Shown piece after piece: positions 1-8,574 of a DNA stretch of 64,000 nt. Source of the stretch: Abditibacteriota bacterium (GTDB taxonomy: Bacteria; Armatimonadota; UBA5829); NCBI GenBank assembly GCA_017445025.1, contig JAFSVJ010000031.1, forward strand, positions 18,973 through 82,972, given 5' to 3'. A program made the position numbers and the translations under genes. The notes beneath the pieces are model-generated. The model searched no databases, had not been told where the DNA came from, and saw only the letters and a program-made list of their open reading frames with translations. Position 1 is the stretch's first letter. Every line of letters starts with the position of its first letter.

Positions 1-2
1 GT

Positions 3-2078
3 CACATAGAGCAAAATGTCACCAACAAGCAAGCTTCTACCGTTGCAGACCAATTAAATAAAGAAAGAGCTTTCTCCGAAGTTTTCGGGTGTCAAGGCGG
101 ACAGGTTTCTTTCTTTGAGAGAAAGTGGGTTGGGGACTGGCAAACTGTCCTCGGTATCAACTTTGTAAACCATCATCTCTCCCTCTACTCCATGCGTGGT
201 GAAAGGAAGAGAGACTATCCCGCCAACCTTTTCTACCAACAGCCTTGGTGGAAGGAAGAAAAATACTTGTCAGATTACTTTGCTCGTATTTGTGCCTTTG
301 GTGCCGAAGGAAAGAGAGATGTTTCTGTTCTCTTATTCCAGCCCCTAACCACAGTATGGTGTAATTATTCTCCCATGCACATGGATACAAGTAATTTTGA
401 TACATCTTGTCTTCTTGAGAAATCCTTTGATATTCCTTTTGCCACGGCAGCAAAGAGATTTATGGATGAAAAATTGGATTATCACTTTGGTAACGAGGAA
501 ATTATGTCCAAATACGCCAAAGTTTCCGGTGACAGAATTGTTATTAACGATTACTCATATTCAGTTGTGTTTGTGCCACCTATCGAAAACATGACTTCTT
601 CCACATATGAGTTATTTAAAGAATTTTCTCAAAATGGCGGTAAGCTTATCTTTACGGAGGGGCTCCCAACCATGATAGACGGAGAAGAGGCAGAGATTTC
701 CTTTGATAACTATCAAATAGGAATGGACCTTAACGACTCCATAAAAATGGCTAAAGATGCATATACCCCTGATATAAAGATAGAGGACAGAGCCTTATTC
801 TTTCAAAAGAGGGAGGACTGCAACTGCCCCGAGATATGGTGTCACGCCAGAGAAGTGGAAGGCTCCAAGAGATATTTCTTGGCAAATACCAACGAAAAGA
901 GAATAATAGATGCCAAGATTACCATAGATACTGATAAGCCTGTAGCTGTTTTGGACACCTTTGACGGATCATTATACAAAGCTAAGTCCAATGTTATGGA
1001 ATGCACATTTGCAAAGGCGGGCTCTTTGCTGATAGTGGTGGGAGATGAAGCAAAGGAAGCCACAGAACTCTGTCCGCCTGTTATAGGTTCCGGCGTTTGC
1101 TTTGCAGATCTTTCAGGGGAGTTGCCTGTTGCCACCATTAACAACTTTGAAACAAAGGTGTTAGACAAAAATGTTCTTTTGTTAAATGAGATAAAACTTA
1201 GTATGAACGGAGAGGTTTACGAAGGCCCTATTTGCGGTTCTTGGTTTACTCTCTTTTATGAGGCTCCCGACGGATGCCCATACATAGCCCAATATTCTTT
1301 TGATTCTGCCATAGAGATTGAAAACTGTTTCCTTGCCATGGAAGTGGCAGAAAACAACGATGAAATTCTCTTTAACGGAGTGCCAGTAAAGCCTCTTAAA
1401 AAATATGGTGAAATGGGTGCTTTCTCACCTGAAAAGAGTTGGCTGGATGTTAACTTTACAAAAGTTCCTCTTCCAAAAATCAAAATAGGAACCAACACCA
1501 TTACCATAACAGGTAAAAAGATAAACAACATTACAGGTCCCGGCTTCCACGACAAAATTCATGTTCCCATAGAGGAGTATCACCCAACTGAGGTGGAAGA
1601 AGCTTATATAGTAGGTGATTTTTCACTTCTAAAAGTATCTGATGGGAAATTTGTAATTGTAAACAAACAAGAGCCTGACCATAAAAACATTACAGACTCC
1701 GGATATCCTTTCTATATAGGAAAGGTGTCTTTGAAGAGTTGGTTTGAGGCAGACAAACTTGTGGGTAAAAAATATTATATAAAGCTTATGGATGCTTATA
1801 AATCCTCCGCAGAGGTCATTGTAAACGGTAAAAAGTGTGGTGTGGGGATTTTTGATAACGATATGATAGACATAACAGAGGCTATGAAGATGGGGCACAA
1901 CGATGTGGAAATAATATTTGCCACCACTCTTGTAAACTGTTTCGGGCCTAACAGAAACTACTTGATAAAGGATATGAAGGGAATAAGTCCCGGTCTCTTT
2001 ATCTCAATGGATATGTTCCATAATTCTTATGAGTTGTTCCAATATGGAATAGGAAGTTATTCCGTTTGGGAAATATGA
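3..2078 (+). CDS. GH106-like glycosyl hydrolase, 5' end cut off by window
   Basis: The frame is open from base 3 to the stop, so the true start lies outside the window; about 692 residues remain. Near residues 11-75 of the visible part come blocks ASTVADQL, FSEVFGCQGG, GDWQTVLGINFVNHHL and RKRDYP, which resemble the substrate-barrel region of the large GH106 (alpha-L-rhamnosidase-like) hydrolases. The middle looks like a GATase-like fold (VVFVPPIENM, GGKLIFTEG). The C-terminus is a beta-sandwich resembling galactose-binding domains (AEVIVNGKKCG). It is the first gene seen of an operon with another hydrolase, an oxidoreductase and a dehydrogenase, so a role in breaking down a plant or mucin oligosaccharide is likely. 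A signal peptide cannot be judged. The exact bond cleaved is inference; a GH2-like or other barrel hydrolase is the alternative. Confidence 0.75.
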   Translation, partial: HIEQNVTNKQASTVADQLNKERAFSEVFGCQGGQVSFFERKWVGDWQTVLGINFVNHHLSLYSMRGERKRDYPANLFYQQPWWKEEKYLSDYFARICAFGAEGKRDVSVLLFQPLTTVWCNYSPMHMDTSNFDTSCLLEKSFDIPFATAAKRFMDEKLDYHFGNEEIMSKYAKVSGDRIVINDYSYSVVFVPPIENMTSSTYELFKEFSQNGGKLIFTEGLPTMIDGEEAEISFDNYQIGMDLNDSIKMAKDAYTPDIKIEDRALFFQKREDCNCPEIWCHAREVEGSKRYFLANTNEKRIIDAKITIDTDKPVAVLDTFDGSLYKAKSNVMECTFAKAGSLLIVVGDEAKEATELCPPVIGSGVCFADLSGELPVATINNFETKVLDKNVLLLNEIKLSMNGEVYEGPICGSWFTLFYEAPDGCPYIAQYSFDSAIEIENCFLAMEVAENNDEILFNGVPVKPLKKYGEMGAFSPEKSWLDVNFTKVPLPKIKIGTNTITITGKKINNITGPGFHDKIHVPIEEYHPTEVEEAYIVGDFSLLKVSDGKFVIVNKQEPDHKNITDSGYPFYIGKVSLKSWFEADKLVGKKYYIKLMDAYKSSAEVIVNGKKCGVGIFDNDMIDITEAMKMGHNDVEIIFATTLVNCFGPNRNYLIKDMKGISPGLFISMDMFHNSYELFQYGIGSYSVWEI

Positions 2079-2093
2079 TAAAAGGAAAAAGGT

Positions 2094-4073
2094 ATGAATT
2101 GGCATTATAATTGTAATTTTGGTATTCATTTTGACCTTCACGCAAGCGAGAAAGATACGGAGCTGGGGGCAAAAATCACTCATGAAAATTTAAAGGAAAC
2201 TCTCACTCTTATTAATCCGGATTGGATTCAGTGTGATTGTAAGGGACATGCGGGATATACGGCTTGGCCCACAAAATACGGCTACATGGCTCCCGGAGTT
2301 ATTCGCAACGCTATGAGAGTCCATGCGGATGTGTGCAAGGAGCTTGGTATAAAGCTGGGTATGCATTATAGCGGAGTTATAGACACAAAGGCTTGCACAG
2401 AGCATCCCGAGTGGGAGGCAAAGGCTCCTAAGGGGAAAGACGGAGAAGCTCAAGGGTATTCTTCCGAGATGAAGAGTGTGTGTCCTCACAGCGCCTATTA
2501 TGATGAGCTTATGATTCCCCAAATGCTGGAGCTTATAGAAGACTACGATGTAGACGGTTTTTGGGTGGACGGAGACTGCTGGGGGGTTCGCCTATGCTAT
2601 TGTGACAAATGTTCATCTGAATTTAAGGAAAAGTATGGTATAGAGCCTCCCACGGACCAAGAGTCTAAAGAGTGGCGACTTTGGACGGACTATCACAGAG
2701 ACTTGTTTGTTAAAAACACCAACAAGTATATAGAGGCTGTTCACGCCAAAAAGAAAGATTGTTTGGTTATTTCCAACTGGATGCTTACTTTCGGAGCTCC
2801 CATAGAAAATGTTTTGCACGAAGATTATATATCCGGTGATCTCTCTCACAATTTAGGTCTTCGTTCCGCAGCCTTGGAAGGTCATTTCCTCCCTAACAGA
2901 GGCATGGATTGGGACCTTATGGTATGGGGATTCATGAGTAACGACTTTGGACACTGGACGGCAAAAACTATTCCCCACCTCACTCAAGAATGTGCTTACA
3001 TAGTGGCTTGTGGCGGTGCCGTCATGATATACGAAACCCCTCACAGAAACGGGCTTATAACAAGGTGGCACGCAGAAGATTACAGAAAGATAGGAGACTT
3101 TTTAAAGCCCAGAGCCTTGGTATCACGACATTCCAAATCTGTGCCCCAGGTGGCTGTTATTCACAACCCAAATGATTATTGGGACGACACCAATGATGGT
3201 GTATATACCATTAATCTTACTCATCCTGCTTATAAAAGACATATAGGTGCCGGCACCCTTCTTAACGAATGCCATTATCATTATGACTATGTTATGCCCT
3301 CTATGGTAAAGGGTAGATTGAGTGATTATAAGGTTGTGGTTCTTCCGGAAGTCTACAAATTAGAAGAAGATTTCTCAGAAGAGATAAGGGAATACGTAAA
3401 GGCCGGTGGCTCTCTCCTTGTGACGGGTCTTAACTGCACAAAGACTATGTCCGACATTTTGGGCGTATCCGGTGAAGAGATTATGAAAGAAGGGTATAAC
3501 TACCTTTCCGCCGGGAACAGGGTGACCACCTTTGGTGATACATTTACCAAGGTGACTCCCACAAGTGCCAAGGTCCTTAAATATATTATGAAAAACCAGA
3601 TAATAGGGGAGGATGAGACGGAAAACCCCGCCGTCACGGTAAACCAATACGGAAAAGGTGTTGTTGTGGGCGTCTACTTTAACATGTTTGAATCTGAGGC
3701 TGATACTCACTATCCTTTAAACAGAGTTTTCTTCAAAGAGATTATGGATAATTTCCCTGTAGAGTGGAAAATAAGTGATGTTGAAGCTCCTAACTATGTT
3801 CACTTTAACCTGAGAGAGAAAGAGGGAAAGCTTATAATTAACCTTGTGAACGTGGGAAAGGTGACCACAGCCACAGAGCTGAATAATGTGGATATGGTGG
3901 AGAGGATACCCCAGGTGCCCTATCTAAGATTTAAGGTGAAGGCAGATAAAGAGCCCACGGGGGTAGAGTTGATTCCCGCACAAACCAATATTGTGACCAC
4001 CTATAAAGAAGGATATTTAACTGTGGAAGTTAAGAATTTGGATATTATGGAAAGTGTGGTTATAAATTTATAA
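2094..4073 (+). CDS. Putative glycoside hydrolase (GHL6-like barrel with beta-galactosidase-type trimerisation domain)
   Basis: A 659-residue protein without a signal peptide, starting at an ATG preceded by AAGGAAAAAGGT, 15 bases after the previous gene. The N-terminal half (1-330) reads as a TIM barrel: FGIHFDLHA near the start, WIQCDCKGH, LGMHYSGV, then DGFWVDGDCWG around residues 153-163 with a CYCDKCS pair nearby. This is the pattern of 'hypothetical glycosyl hydrolase 6' and GH29-like proteins. Residues about 350-450 (VAVIHNP, YKVVVLPEVYKL, GGSLLVTG) resemble the GATase-like trimerisation domain of beta-galactosidases. Cytoplasmic action on an imported oligosaccharide fits the operon. 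The catalytic residues and substrate are not known to me; an alpha-fucosidase-like activity is only a guess. Confidence 0.7.
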   Translation: MNWHYNCNFGIHFDLHASEKDTELGAKITHENLKETLTLINPDWIQCDCKGHAGYTAWPTKYGYMAPGVIRNAMRVHADVCKELGIKLGMHYSGVIDTKACTEHPEWEAKAPKGKDGEAQGYSSEMKSVCPHSAYYDELMIPQMLELIEDYDVDGFWVDGDCWGVRLCYCDKCSSEFKEKYGIEPPTDQESKEWRLWTDYHRDLFVKNTNKYIEAVHAKKKDCLVISNWMLTFGAPIENVLHEDYISGDLSHNLGLRSAALEGHFLPNRGMDWDLMVWGFMSNDFGHWTAKTIPHLTQECAYIVACGGAVMIYETPHRNGLITRWHAEDYRKIGDFLKPRALVSRHSKSVPQVAVIHNPNDYWDDTNDGVYTINLTHPAYKRHIGAGTLLNECHYHYDYVMPSMVKGRLSDYKVVVLPEVYKLEEDFSEEIREYVKAGGSLLVTGLNCTKTMSDILGVSGEEIMKEGYNYLSAGNRVTTFGDTFTKVTPTSAKVLKYIMKNQIIGEDETENPAVTVNQYGKGVVVGVYFNMFESEADTHYPLNRVFFKEIMDNFPVEWKISDVEAPNYVHFNLREKEGKLIINLVNVGKVTTATELNNVDMVERIPQVPYLRFKVKADKEPTGVELIPAQTNIVTTYKEGYLTVEVKNLDIMESVVINL

Positions 4074-4085
4074 ATAGGAGAAAAT

Positions 4086-5165
4086 ATGAAAGTAGGAATT
4101 ATAGGTTGCGGAGGTATATCTCAGTTTCATTTTAAAGGTTATGAAGCTACTGATGCAGAGATTATATGGTGCTGTGATTTAAGAGAAAATGCAGCCAAGA
4201 ATATGGCTGAAAAGTATGGGGCAAAAGCTACCTGCGATTTTATGGATGTTGTTAAGGACCCGGAAGTGGATGTTATTAACATTTGTGCCATGACCAACAG
4301 TCACAATCAAATAATAAAGGCTGCCGCAAAAGCCGGGAAGAAAGTTATTTGTGAAAAAACCTTAGGGTTTGATGTGAAGGATGCCTTGGATATTGCCAAG
4401 TGCGTGGAAGAGGCGGGAATATGGTTTGCCACAGCCTATATGAAGAGGTATTTCTCTGCCGTTAAAATGGCAAAAGAGATAATAAGGGAGACAGAGGCAA
4501 AGGTTTTATCTGTTTACGCCAGAAGTTTTCAGCCTTGGTCTACCATGTATGACCCGGATAACGAAGAGATGATTCTCTCTACCAATGGTCTTTTGAAAGG
4601 GCACGGCGGAGGTGTTTTGGTATGCGGAGGAAGTCATATCCTTAATTTACTTCACTATTTCTGCGGACTTCCCGTCTCTGTTTTCGGACAAATGGATTTT
4701 GCTCCAAAGGCTACCTTTGACAGAGATGCCAATGCTATGATAATTTTTGAAAACGGTTCTGTTGCCCACTTTGAAACCATGTGGCATGAGTATAAGAAAG
4801 GGGGTTTTGAGAGAAACGGATGGGACGAGAGACTGGAGATAAACACGGATAAGGGGGTTATTAACTTTGCCACTACCAAGTGGGATGAGCCTGTAAACCC
4901 TGTAAGACTTTCATATTTGGACGCAAGAAGCGGAGAGTATACGGAATATCGTTTTGATGTGGAAAACCCTTTCACCAACGAAATGATTGAACTTAATGAG
5001 AGGATTAAGGAGGGCTCACTTCCGAGAATAGACCACTGGGACGGGTATATTGTGGATGCCATGATAGACGCCATAACAAGGTCTGCCAAGACGGGCGAAC
5101 TTATTGATATGATCTGGCCCCCGGAATTTTTAAAAGTAAAAGATACACACGCAATAGGTAAATAA
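4086..5165 (+). CDS. Gfo/Idh/MocA family NAD(P)-dependent oxidoreductase
   Basis: A 359-residue protein starting after AGGAGAAAAT. The N-terminus carries the Rossmann nucleotide-binding motif GIIGCGGISQFH (residues 4-15). It is followed by DVINICAMTNSHNQ and the family lysine motif, here EKTLG where most members have EKP; the catalytic lysine is kept. The C-terminal half is the usual alpha/beta substrate domain (GGSHILNLLHYFCG, HFETMWHEYKKGG). Members oxidise or epimerise sugars and sugar acids or act as glycosidases through a keto intermediate. It sits 12 bases behind the GHL6-like hydrolase and in front of a zinc dehydrogenase, so it probably processes the sugar released by these hydrolases. 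The substrate cannot be read from sequence. Confidence 0.88.
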   Translation: MKVGIIGCGGISQFHFKGYEATDAEIIWCCDLRENAAKNMAEKYGAKATCDFMDVVKDPEVDVINICAMTNSHNQIIKAAAKAGKKVICEKTLGFDVKDALDIAKCVEEAGIWFATAYMKRYFSAVKMAKEIIRETEAKVLSVYARSFQPWSTMYDPDNEEMILSTNGLLKGHGGGVLVCGGSHILNLLHYFCGLPVSVFGQMDFAPKATFDRDANAMIIFENGSVAHFETMWHEYKKGGFERNGWDERLEINTDKGVINFATTKWDEPVNPVRLSYLDARSGEYTEYRFDVENPFTNEMIELNERIKEGSLPRIDHWDGYIVDAMIDAITRSAKTGELIDMIWPPEFLKVKDTHAIGK

Positions 5166-5167
5166 TC

Positions 5168-5224
5168 TGTCCCTCTAAAGCGTTAGCTTTGGGGGGTGGC
5201 AGTCCGTAGGACTGACGGGGGGAT
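5168..5224 (+). repeat. Palindromic repeat copy A (forward)
   Basis: Begins TGTCCCTCTAAAGC, then a first hairpin (CTAAAGC with GCTTTGG around GTTA), the spacer GGGGGGTGGC, a second hairpin AGTCC-GTA-GGACT, and the end GACGGGGGGAT. It fills the gap between the oxidoreductase and the zinc dehydrogenase. A longer reading of the dehydrogenase would run through it. Confidence 0.8.
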
Positions 5225-5273
5225 GGAAATCCCAAAATTACGGATAGTATCTTATAACAACAAGGAAAAATAT

Positions 5274-6272
5274 ATGAAAAGTAGAAGTTTATTTGTGACA
5301 AAACCCTATAATTATGAATTAAAAGAAATTGATATGCCGGAGATAGAGCAAGACGAGTGTTTGCTTCAGATAATTTGTTGTGGTATATGTGGGTATGATT
5401 TGGAGATTTCAGGCTATTTGGCAGATAATCCCACAGCTTTAGGTCATGAGTATGTGGCAAAAGTGTTAAAAGTGGGTGGTGCTGTCACCAATGTGAAAGT
5501 GGGGGATCAAGTGACTGCCGAGTCCTGTATGGCTTGCGGTTTCTGTGACGATTGCAGAAACGGACGCCCTGATCTTTGCCAATCCACTCCAAAAAAGAAT
5601 ATTTGGAATAATTACGCTCAAGGTTTTGCCGATTATACCATAGCTCCCGCAAAGGCGCTGGTGGTTTGCAACGATTTGGACCCCATGGATGCGGTCCTCT
5701 CTGAGCCTTGCGGAGTGTCCCTTGACCTTGTAAAAACCGCCGATTTGGACTTAACAGACGATGTCTTGATAGTGGGACAGGGACCTATAGGATCAATGGC
5801 TTTGCAAATAGCTGCCCACAAAACCGTGGGAAAGATATATGTTGTGGACAGACATGAGAAACGCAGAGAAATAGCCCTTAAAAACGGGGCATCTGTGGTT
5901 TTTTCTTCCATGGACGACATAGGAGAGGTGAAGTTTAATAAAGTCCTTCTGACGGCCGTTCCGGAGCTTTTGCCGGAGTGTATAAACCATACAAAATTTG
6001 GGGGATATGTGTGCTTCTTGGGCTCCAACTTCAAAACAGGGGGGGTGGTGGCAATAGACACTCACCAAGTCCACTTTAATAAACTGCAACTAAGGGCAAG
6101 CCACGCCAGCCCCGCCATGTATTTCCCACAGGTCCACAAGCTTTTGAAGACAAAGGCTGTGAAGAGTGAAACCATCATAACCCATGTTTACAAATTAGAG
6201 GAGTATGAAAAAGCCTTTGGGGAACTCCTTCATAACAAGGACAACGCCATAAAGGTGGTAATAAAACCATAA
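5274..6272 (+). CDS. Zinc-dependent medium-chain alcohol/polyol dehydrogenase
   Basis: A 332-residue medium-chain dehydrogenase. I choose the ATG at 5274 because AAGGA stands 7 bases before it and the protein then begins like the family; upstream in-frame sequence is palindromic repeat. Catalytic-zinc motifs are CGICGYDLE and GHEY. The structural zinc lobe is complete (CMACGFCDDC followed by RPDLC, four cysteines). The NAD-binding motif GQGPIG follows EPCGVSLDLV. Relatives include sorbitol, threonine and galactitol-phosphate dehydrogenases. It is the last gene of the glycan operon and likely oxidises a hydroxyl of the released sugar or sugar acid. Cytoplasmic. The exact substrate is inference. 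Confidence 0.88.
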   Translation: MKSRSLFVTKPYNYELKEIDMPEIEQDECLLQIICCGICGYDLEISGYLADNPTALGHEYVAKVLKVGGAVTNVKVGDQVTAESCMACGFCDDCRNGRPDLCQSTPKKNIWNNYAQGFADYTIAPAKALVVCNDLDPMDAVLSEPCGVSLDLVKTADLDLTDDVLIVGQGPIGSMALQIAAHKTVGKIYVVDRHEKRREIALKNGASVVFSSMDDIGEVKFNKVLLTAVPELLPECINHTKFGGYVCFLGSNFKTGGVVAIDTHQVHFNKLQLRASHASPAMYFPQVHKLLKTKAVKSETIITHVYKLEEYEKAFGELLHNKDNAIKVVIKP

Positions 6273-6278
6273 AAAAAC

Positions 6279-6334
6279 TGCCCCCTAAGCATAAGCTTGG
6301 GGGGTATATTTTTGTGAAGCAAAAGACGGGAGAT
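6279..6334 (+). repeat. Palindromic repeat copy B (degenerate), possible terminator
   Basis: TGCCCCCTAAGC-ATAA-GCTTGGGGGG followed by TATATTTTT, then a weaker second hairpin and GACGGGAGAT. The first hairpin with its U-rich follow-up could end the glycan operon transcript. It lies 6 bases after the dehydrogenase stop. Confidence 0.65.
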
Positions 6335-6339
6335 TTTTT

Positions 6340-6450
6340 CAATGAAAAATGCAAAATGCATAATGCAAAATTAAATGAAAAATGCACAATAATTGTGGGA
6401 CTGCGTCCCACTATGGTTGCCGGGCTCTAAGCTTTGTAGTCGCTCTGTGT
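6340..6450 (+). repeat. Composite repeat: TGCAAAATGC tract plus hairpin plus GGGCTCTAA block
   Basis: A run of near-tandem 9-10 base units (TGCAAAATGCATAATGC and relatives) leads into a perfect hairpin GTGGGAC-TGC-GTCCCAC (6395-6411), then TATGGTTGCCGGGCTCTAA and TTTGTAGTCG. The same order of parts recurs near 29181-29340 with a different but equally paired hairpin. The rest of the 6273-6701 gap holds only repeats and the promoter of the next gene. Confidence 0.65.
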
Positions 6451-6471
6451 AATTTTAAACGCCGGTAAATG

Positions 6472-6531
6472 TGTCCCCATATTTTCGAAGAAAATGGGGG
6501 GTGGCAGTTGCGTCAGAAACTAACGTGGGAT
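6472..6531 (+). repeat. Palindromic repeat copy C (forward)
   Basis: TGTCCCCATATTTTC with GAAAATGGGGGG as first hairpin, the spacer TGGCAGTT, a worn second hairpin, and the end AACGTGGGAT. The second arm has decayed compared with copies A and D. Confidence 0.7.
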
Positions 6532-6640
6532 TAAAATTTCTGACACTCCCATAAACATAGGGATAAAAAACAAGTATTTTGTTCTTTTTGTGCGTAAAAT
6601 CCGATAATTTGCCAAAAGGTTAAAAAATATATACCTAAAA

Positions 6641-6671
6641 TTAGTAGATTTTCGGAAAAATATGGTATAAT
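6641..6671 (+). promoter_or_regulatory. Extended -10 promoter of the first hsd-like module
   Basis: TATAAT at 6666-6671 preceded by TGG (extended -10). Only a weak -35 (TTAGTA) is seen 19 bases upstream. Transcription would start about 25 bases before the ATG at 6702. Confidence 0.6.
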
Positions 6672-6701
6672 ATATATGAAATAAAATAAAAAGGTATGAT
6701 A

Positions 6702-7265
6702 ATGAAAATAAAAGATATTGCTAGAATTGTTGTTGGAAAACCCATTAGTCGTTTTACTGAAAAATCCGGCAATCAAGTGTCTATACTTCAGTGTAAAGAT
6801 TTTACTGACTTTATAGATTTTGATAACATGGAAAAGGTTTTTATTAATTCACAAGAGAGGGTGAATTTTGTTGAAAAAGGCGATATTTTAATTAAAACAA
6901 TGTCCCCTTATAATATATGTGTTTATGATTTTGATGATCCTTGTGTTTTAGGTTCAAGTATGTTTTTACTTAAGGTTAAAGAAGAATACAAGAAAATGTA
7001 TGATTCTTTCTTTTTAGGTTATTTCATTAGCAAAAACCTTAATCTTAATTTTGTTAGTAGTGATGGAAGAAAAGCGATTTATAAAGAAGCGTTTATAGAT
7101 TTAGATATTCCAAATATAAATTATTCATTACAAAAACATATAGGAGAGGCTTGGGTTAAGAATAGAAGTATATATAGAATTGAACTAGATTTGGCAAAAA
7201 AGAATTATACTTATAATTGTAGTTTACTTGATGAACAATTTGAAAAAATAAGAGGAAATAAATAA
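6702..7265 (+). CDS. Half-size HsdS-like specificity subunit (one target-recognition domain)
   Basis: A 187-residue protein, about half a normal HsdS. It starts like a target-recognition domain (MKIKDIARIVVGKPISRF), continues with KGDILIKTMSPYNIC and DDPCVLGSSMFLLKV, and ends in a conserved-helix-like stretch from residue 140. I prefer the ATG at 6702 over the one at 6696 because AAGG then lies 7 bases upstream. It is one base from the degenerate HsdM-like gene, so both are surely co-translated. Half-size S subunits can work as dimers in some type I enzymes (established). Here the partner is a methyltransferase-like protein without catalytic motifs, so sequence-specific DNA binding without methylation is my inference. 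Confidence 0.75.
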   Translation: MKIKDIARIVVGKPISRFTEKSGNQVSILQCKDFTDFIDFDNMEKVFINSQERVNFVEKGDILIKTMSPYNICVYDFDDPCVLGSSMFLLKVKEEYKKMYDSFFLGYFISKNLNLNFVSSDGRKAIYKEAFIDLDIPNINYSLQKHIGEAWVKNRSIYRIELDLAKKNYTYNCSLLDEQFEKIRGNK

Positions 7266-7266
7266 T

Positions 7267-8574
7267 ATGTTAAAAGATGCTTATATTTTGTCAAGTATAT
7301 TGAGACTTTATAGATTAGGAACAGAATATAGTATAAAATTATTAGGGTCTGTTTTTTTATTAAAAAAAATATCTGAAGATTATCTTGCCAAGAAAACAAC
7401 ATATAACATTGATGATGAGCATTTATTTGAACCGGCTGATGTGTTTTTAGAAGATAATTCGTCTACCTTACGGTTAAAAAAGTGCTTGAAGTTTTTAGCA
7501 GATAATAATATTATTCTTAAAGATGTGTTATATATAGATTTTCCTGATAGTATAGATTTATCTTCCTTAATTAATAAAGTTGATGAATGTGATATTAATA
7601 GTTTTTCTACTATTTTGGAATATTTATATTTAGTTATGACATCAAGATTTGGTGTATATGTTATACCTAAAACAGAAGATTTGGTTAAGAAATTGATAAT
7701 TAACAGTAATATTGATGTAAATGAAATATATAATCCTTGTATTGATAATGGAAATTTTATTTTTAATTTAAAAGATATTAATTGTAAATATTATGGTCAT
7801 ATCAATGATCGTTCAAAAGAATGGGTAATTAAGGTTAAGTTATTACTCTTGGATAACAGTTGTGAAAATGTAATTGCAAGTTCCTCTATTACTGAACCTT
7901 TTTTTGATAACAGAGAGTTTGATTGTGTAATATGTGCTCCAACGATTGGAATAAAAATAAATCCAACTTTTTTTATACATAAACTGCCTTCTCAAGGAGT
8001 TGAACATATTCACAATTTGTTTTCTGAGGGATTGTATGTTATAGATTGTATAAATCATTTATCAGATAGTGGGATTGGGCTAATATTTGTTCCTAATATG
8101 TTTTTATTTAACCTTATGAATATAGAAGTTAGGGAAATGTTAGTTAAGAATAATTATATTGATAGTGTAATTAGTCTTGGTCAAATTATTGATAAATCCG
8201 GGGTTAGTCTTTCACTTTTAGTTATTCGAAAGAATAAGAAAAATAAGAATATACAATTTATAGATACTTGTGAAGAAGATAATACCAAAGATTTGCGAAA
8301 AAGTATTCTTAATACGGATATTAATAAAGTAATTGAGGAATACAATTCTACTGAAGAAACAGAGAATAAAGTTATATTGCCTATTGATAAAATAAGTGAT
8401 AGTTATATACTTCAAGTAGATAATTATTTAGTAAAGGAAAAACCAAATCCTATTGATACAGGCCGGTTATATGAAGATATAAGAAAATTAAATAAAGAAT
8501 TGGCAGGTAATAAGGTTATGTTTAAGTATCACCTTAATGAGATTAGAAAATTAGTTGAGAGTGAGGTGAAATGA
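7267..8574 (+). CDS. Degenerate HsdM-like protein, probably methylation-dead
   Basis: A 435-residue protein whose order of blocks follows HsdM: a helical N-terminal domain (SIKLLGSVFLLKKISEDYL), the strand before motif I (RFGVYVIPKTEDLVKKLI, where active enzymes have GSFYTP), motif I, motif IV, and the C-terminal VREMLVKNNYIDSVISLGQI and NIQFIDTCEE. The SAM-binding motif is YNPCIDNGN (residues 155-163) instead of YDPTCGSGS, and the catalytic NPPF is CAPTI (223-227). Both changes should abolish methyl transfer. Frame and length are intact, with no stop or frameshift, so the protein appears to be kept. It overlaps the next gene by ATGA. It could be a structural partner of the half-HsdS or a modulator of the type I enzyme downstream. 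I do not know a characterised example. Confidence 0.78.
   Translation: MLKDAYILSSILRLYRLGTEYSIKLLGSVFLLKKISEDYLAKKTTYNIDDEHLFEPADVFLEDNSSTLRLKKCLKFLADNNIILKDVLYIDFPDSIDLSSLINKVDECDINSFSTILEYLYLVMTSRFGVYVIPKTEDLVKKLIINSNIDVNEIYNPCIDNGNFIFNLKDINCKYYGHINDRSKEWVIKVKLLLLDNSCENVIASSSITEPFFDNREFDCVICAPTIGIKINPTFFIHKLPSQGVEHIHNLFSEGLYVIDCINHLSDSGIGLIFVPNMFLFNLMNIEVREMLVKNNYIDSVISLGQIIDKSGVSLSLLVIRKNKKNKNIQFIDTCEEDNTKDLRKSILNTDINKVIEEYNSTEETENKVILPIDKISDSYILQVDNYLVKEKPNPIDTGRLYEDIRKLNKELAGNKVMFKYHLNEIRKLVESEVK

Noticed and set aside
842..1168. Antisense open frames in the glycan operon and in rpoB/rpoC
   Set aside because: They lie opposite strongly conserved coding sequence, lack RBS and show no recognisable protein; they are shadows.
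5196..5273. Longer N-terminus for the zinc dehydrogenase
   Set aside because: The extra codons are the end of palindromic repeat A; the ATG at 5274 has a good RBS and gives the family-like start.
7267..8574. HsdM-like gene as a decaying pseudogene
   Set aside because: Frame, spacing (1 base and ATGA overlap), promoter and the non-catalytic HsdM blocks are all intact; loss is confined to the two catalytic motifs.
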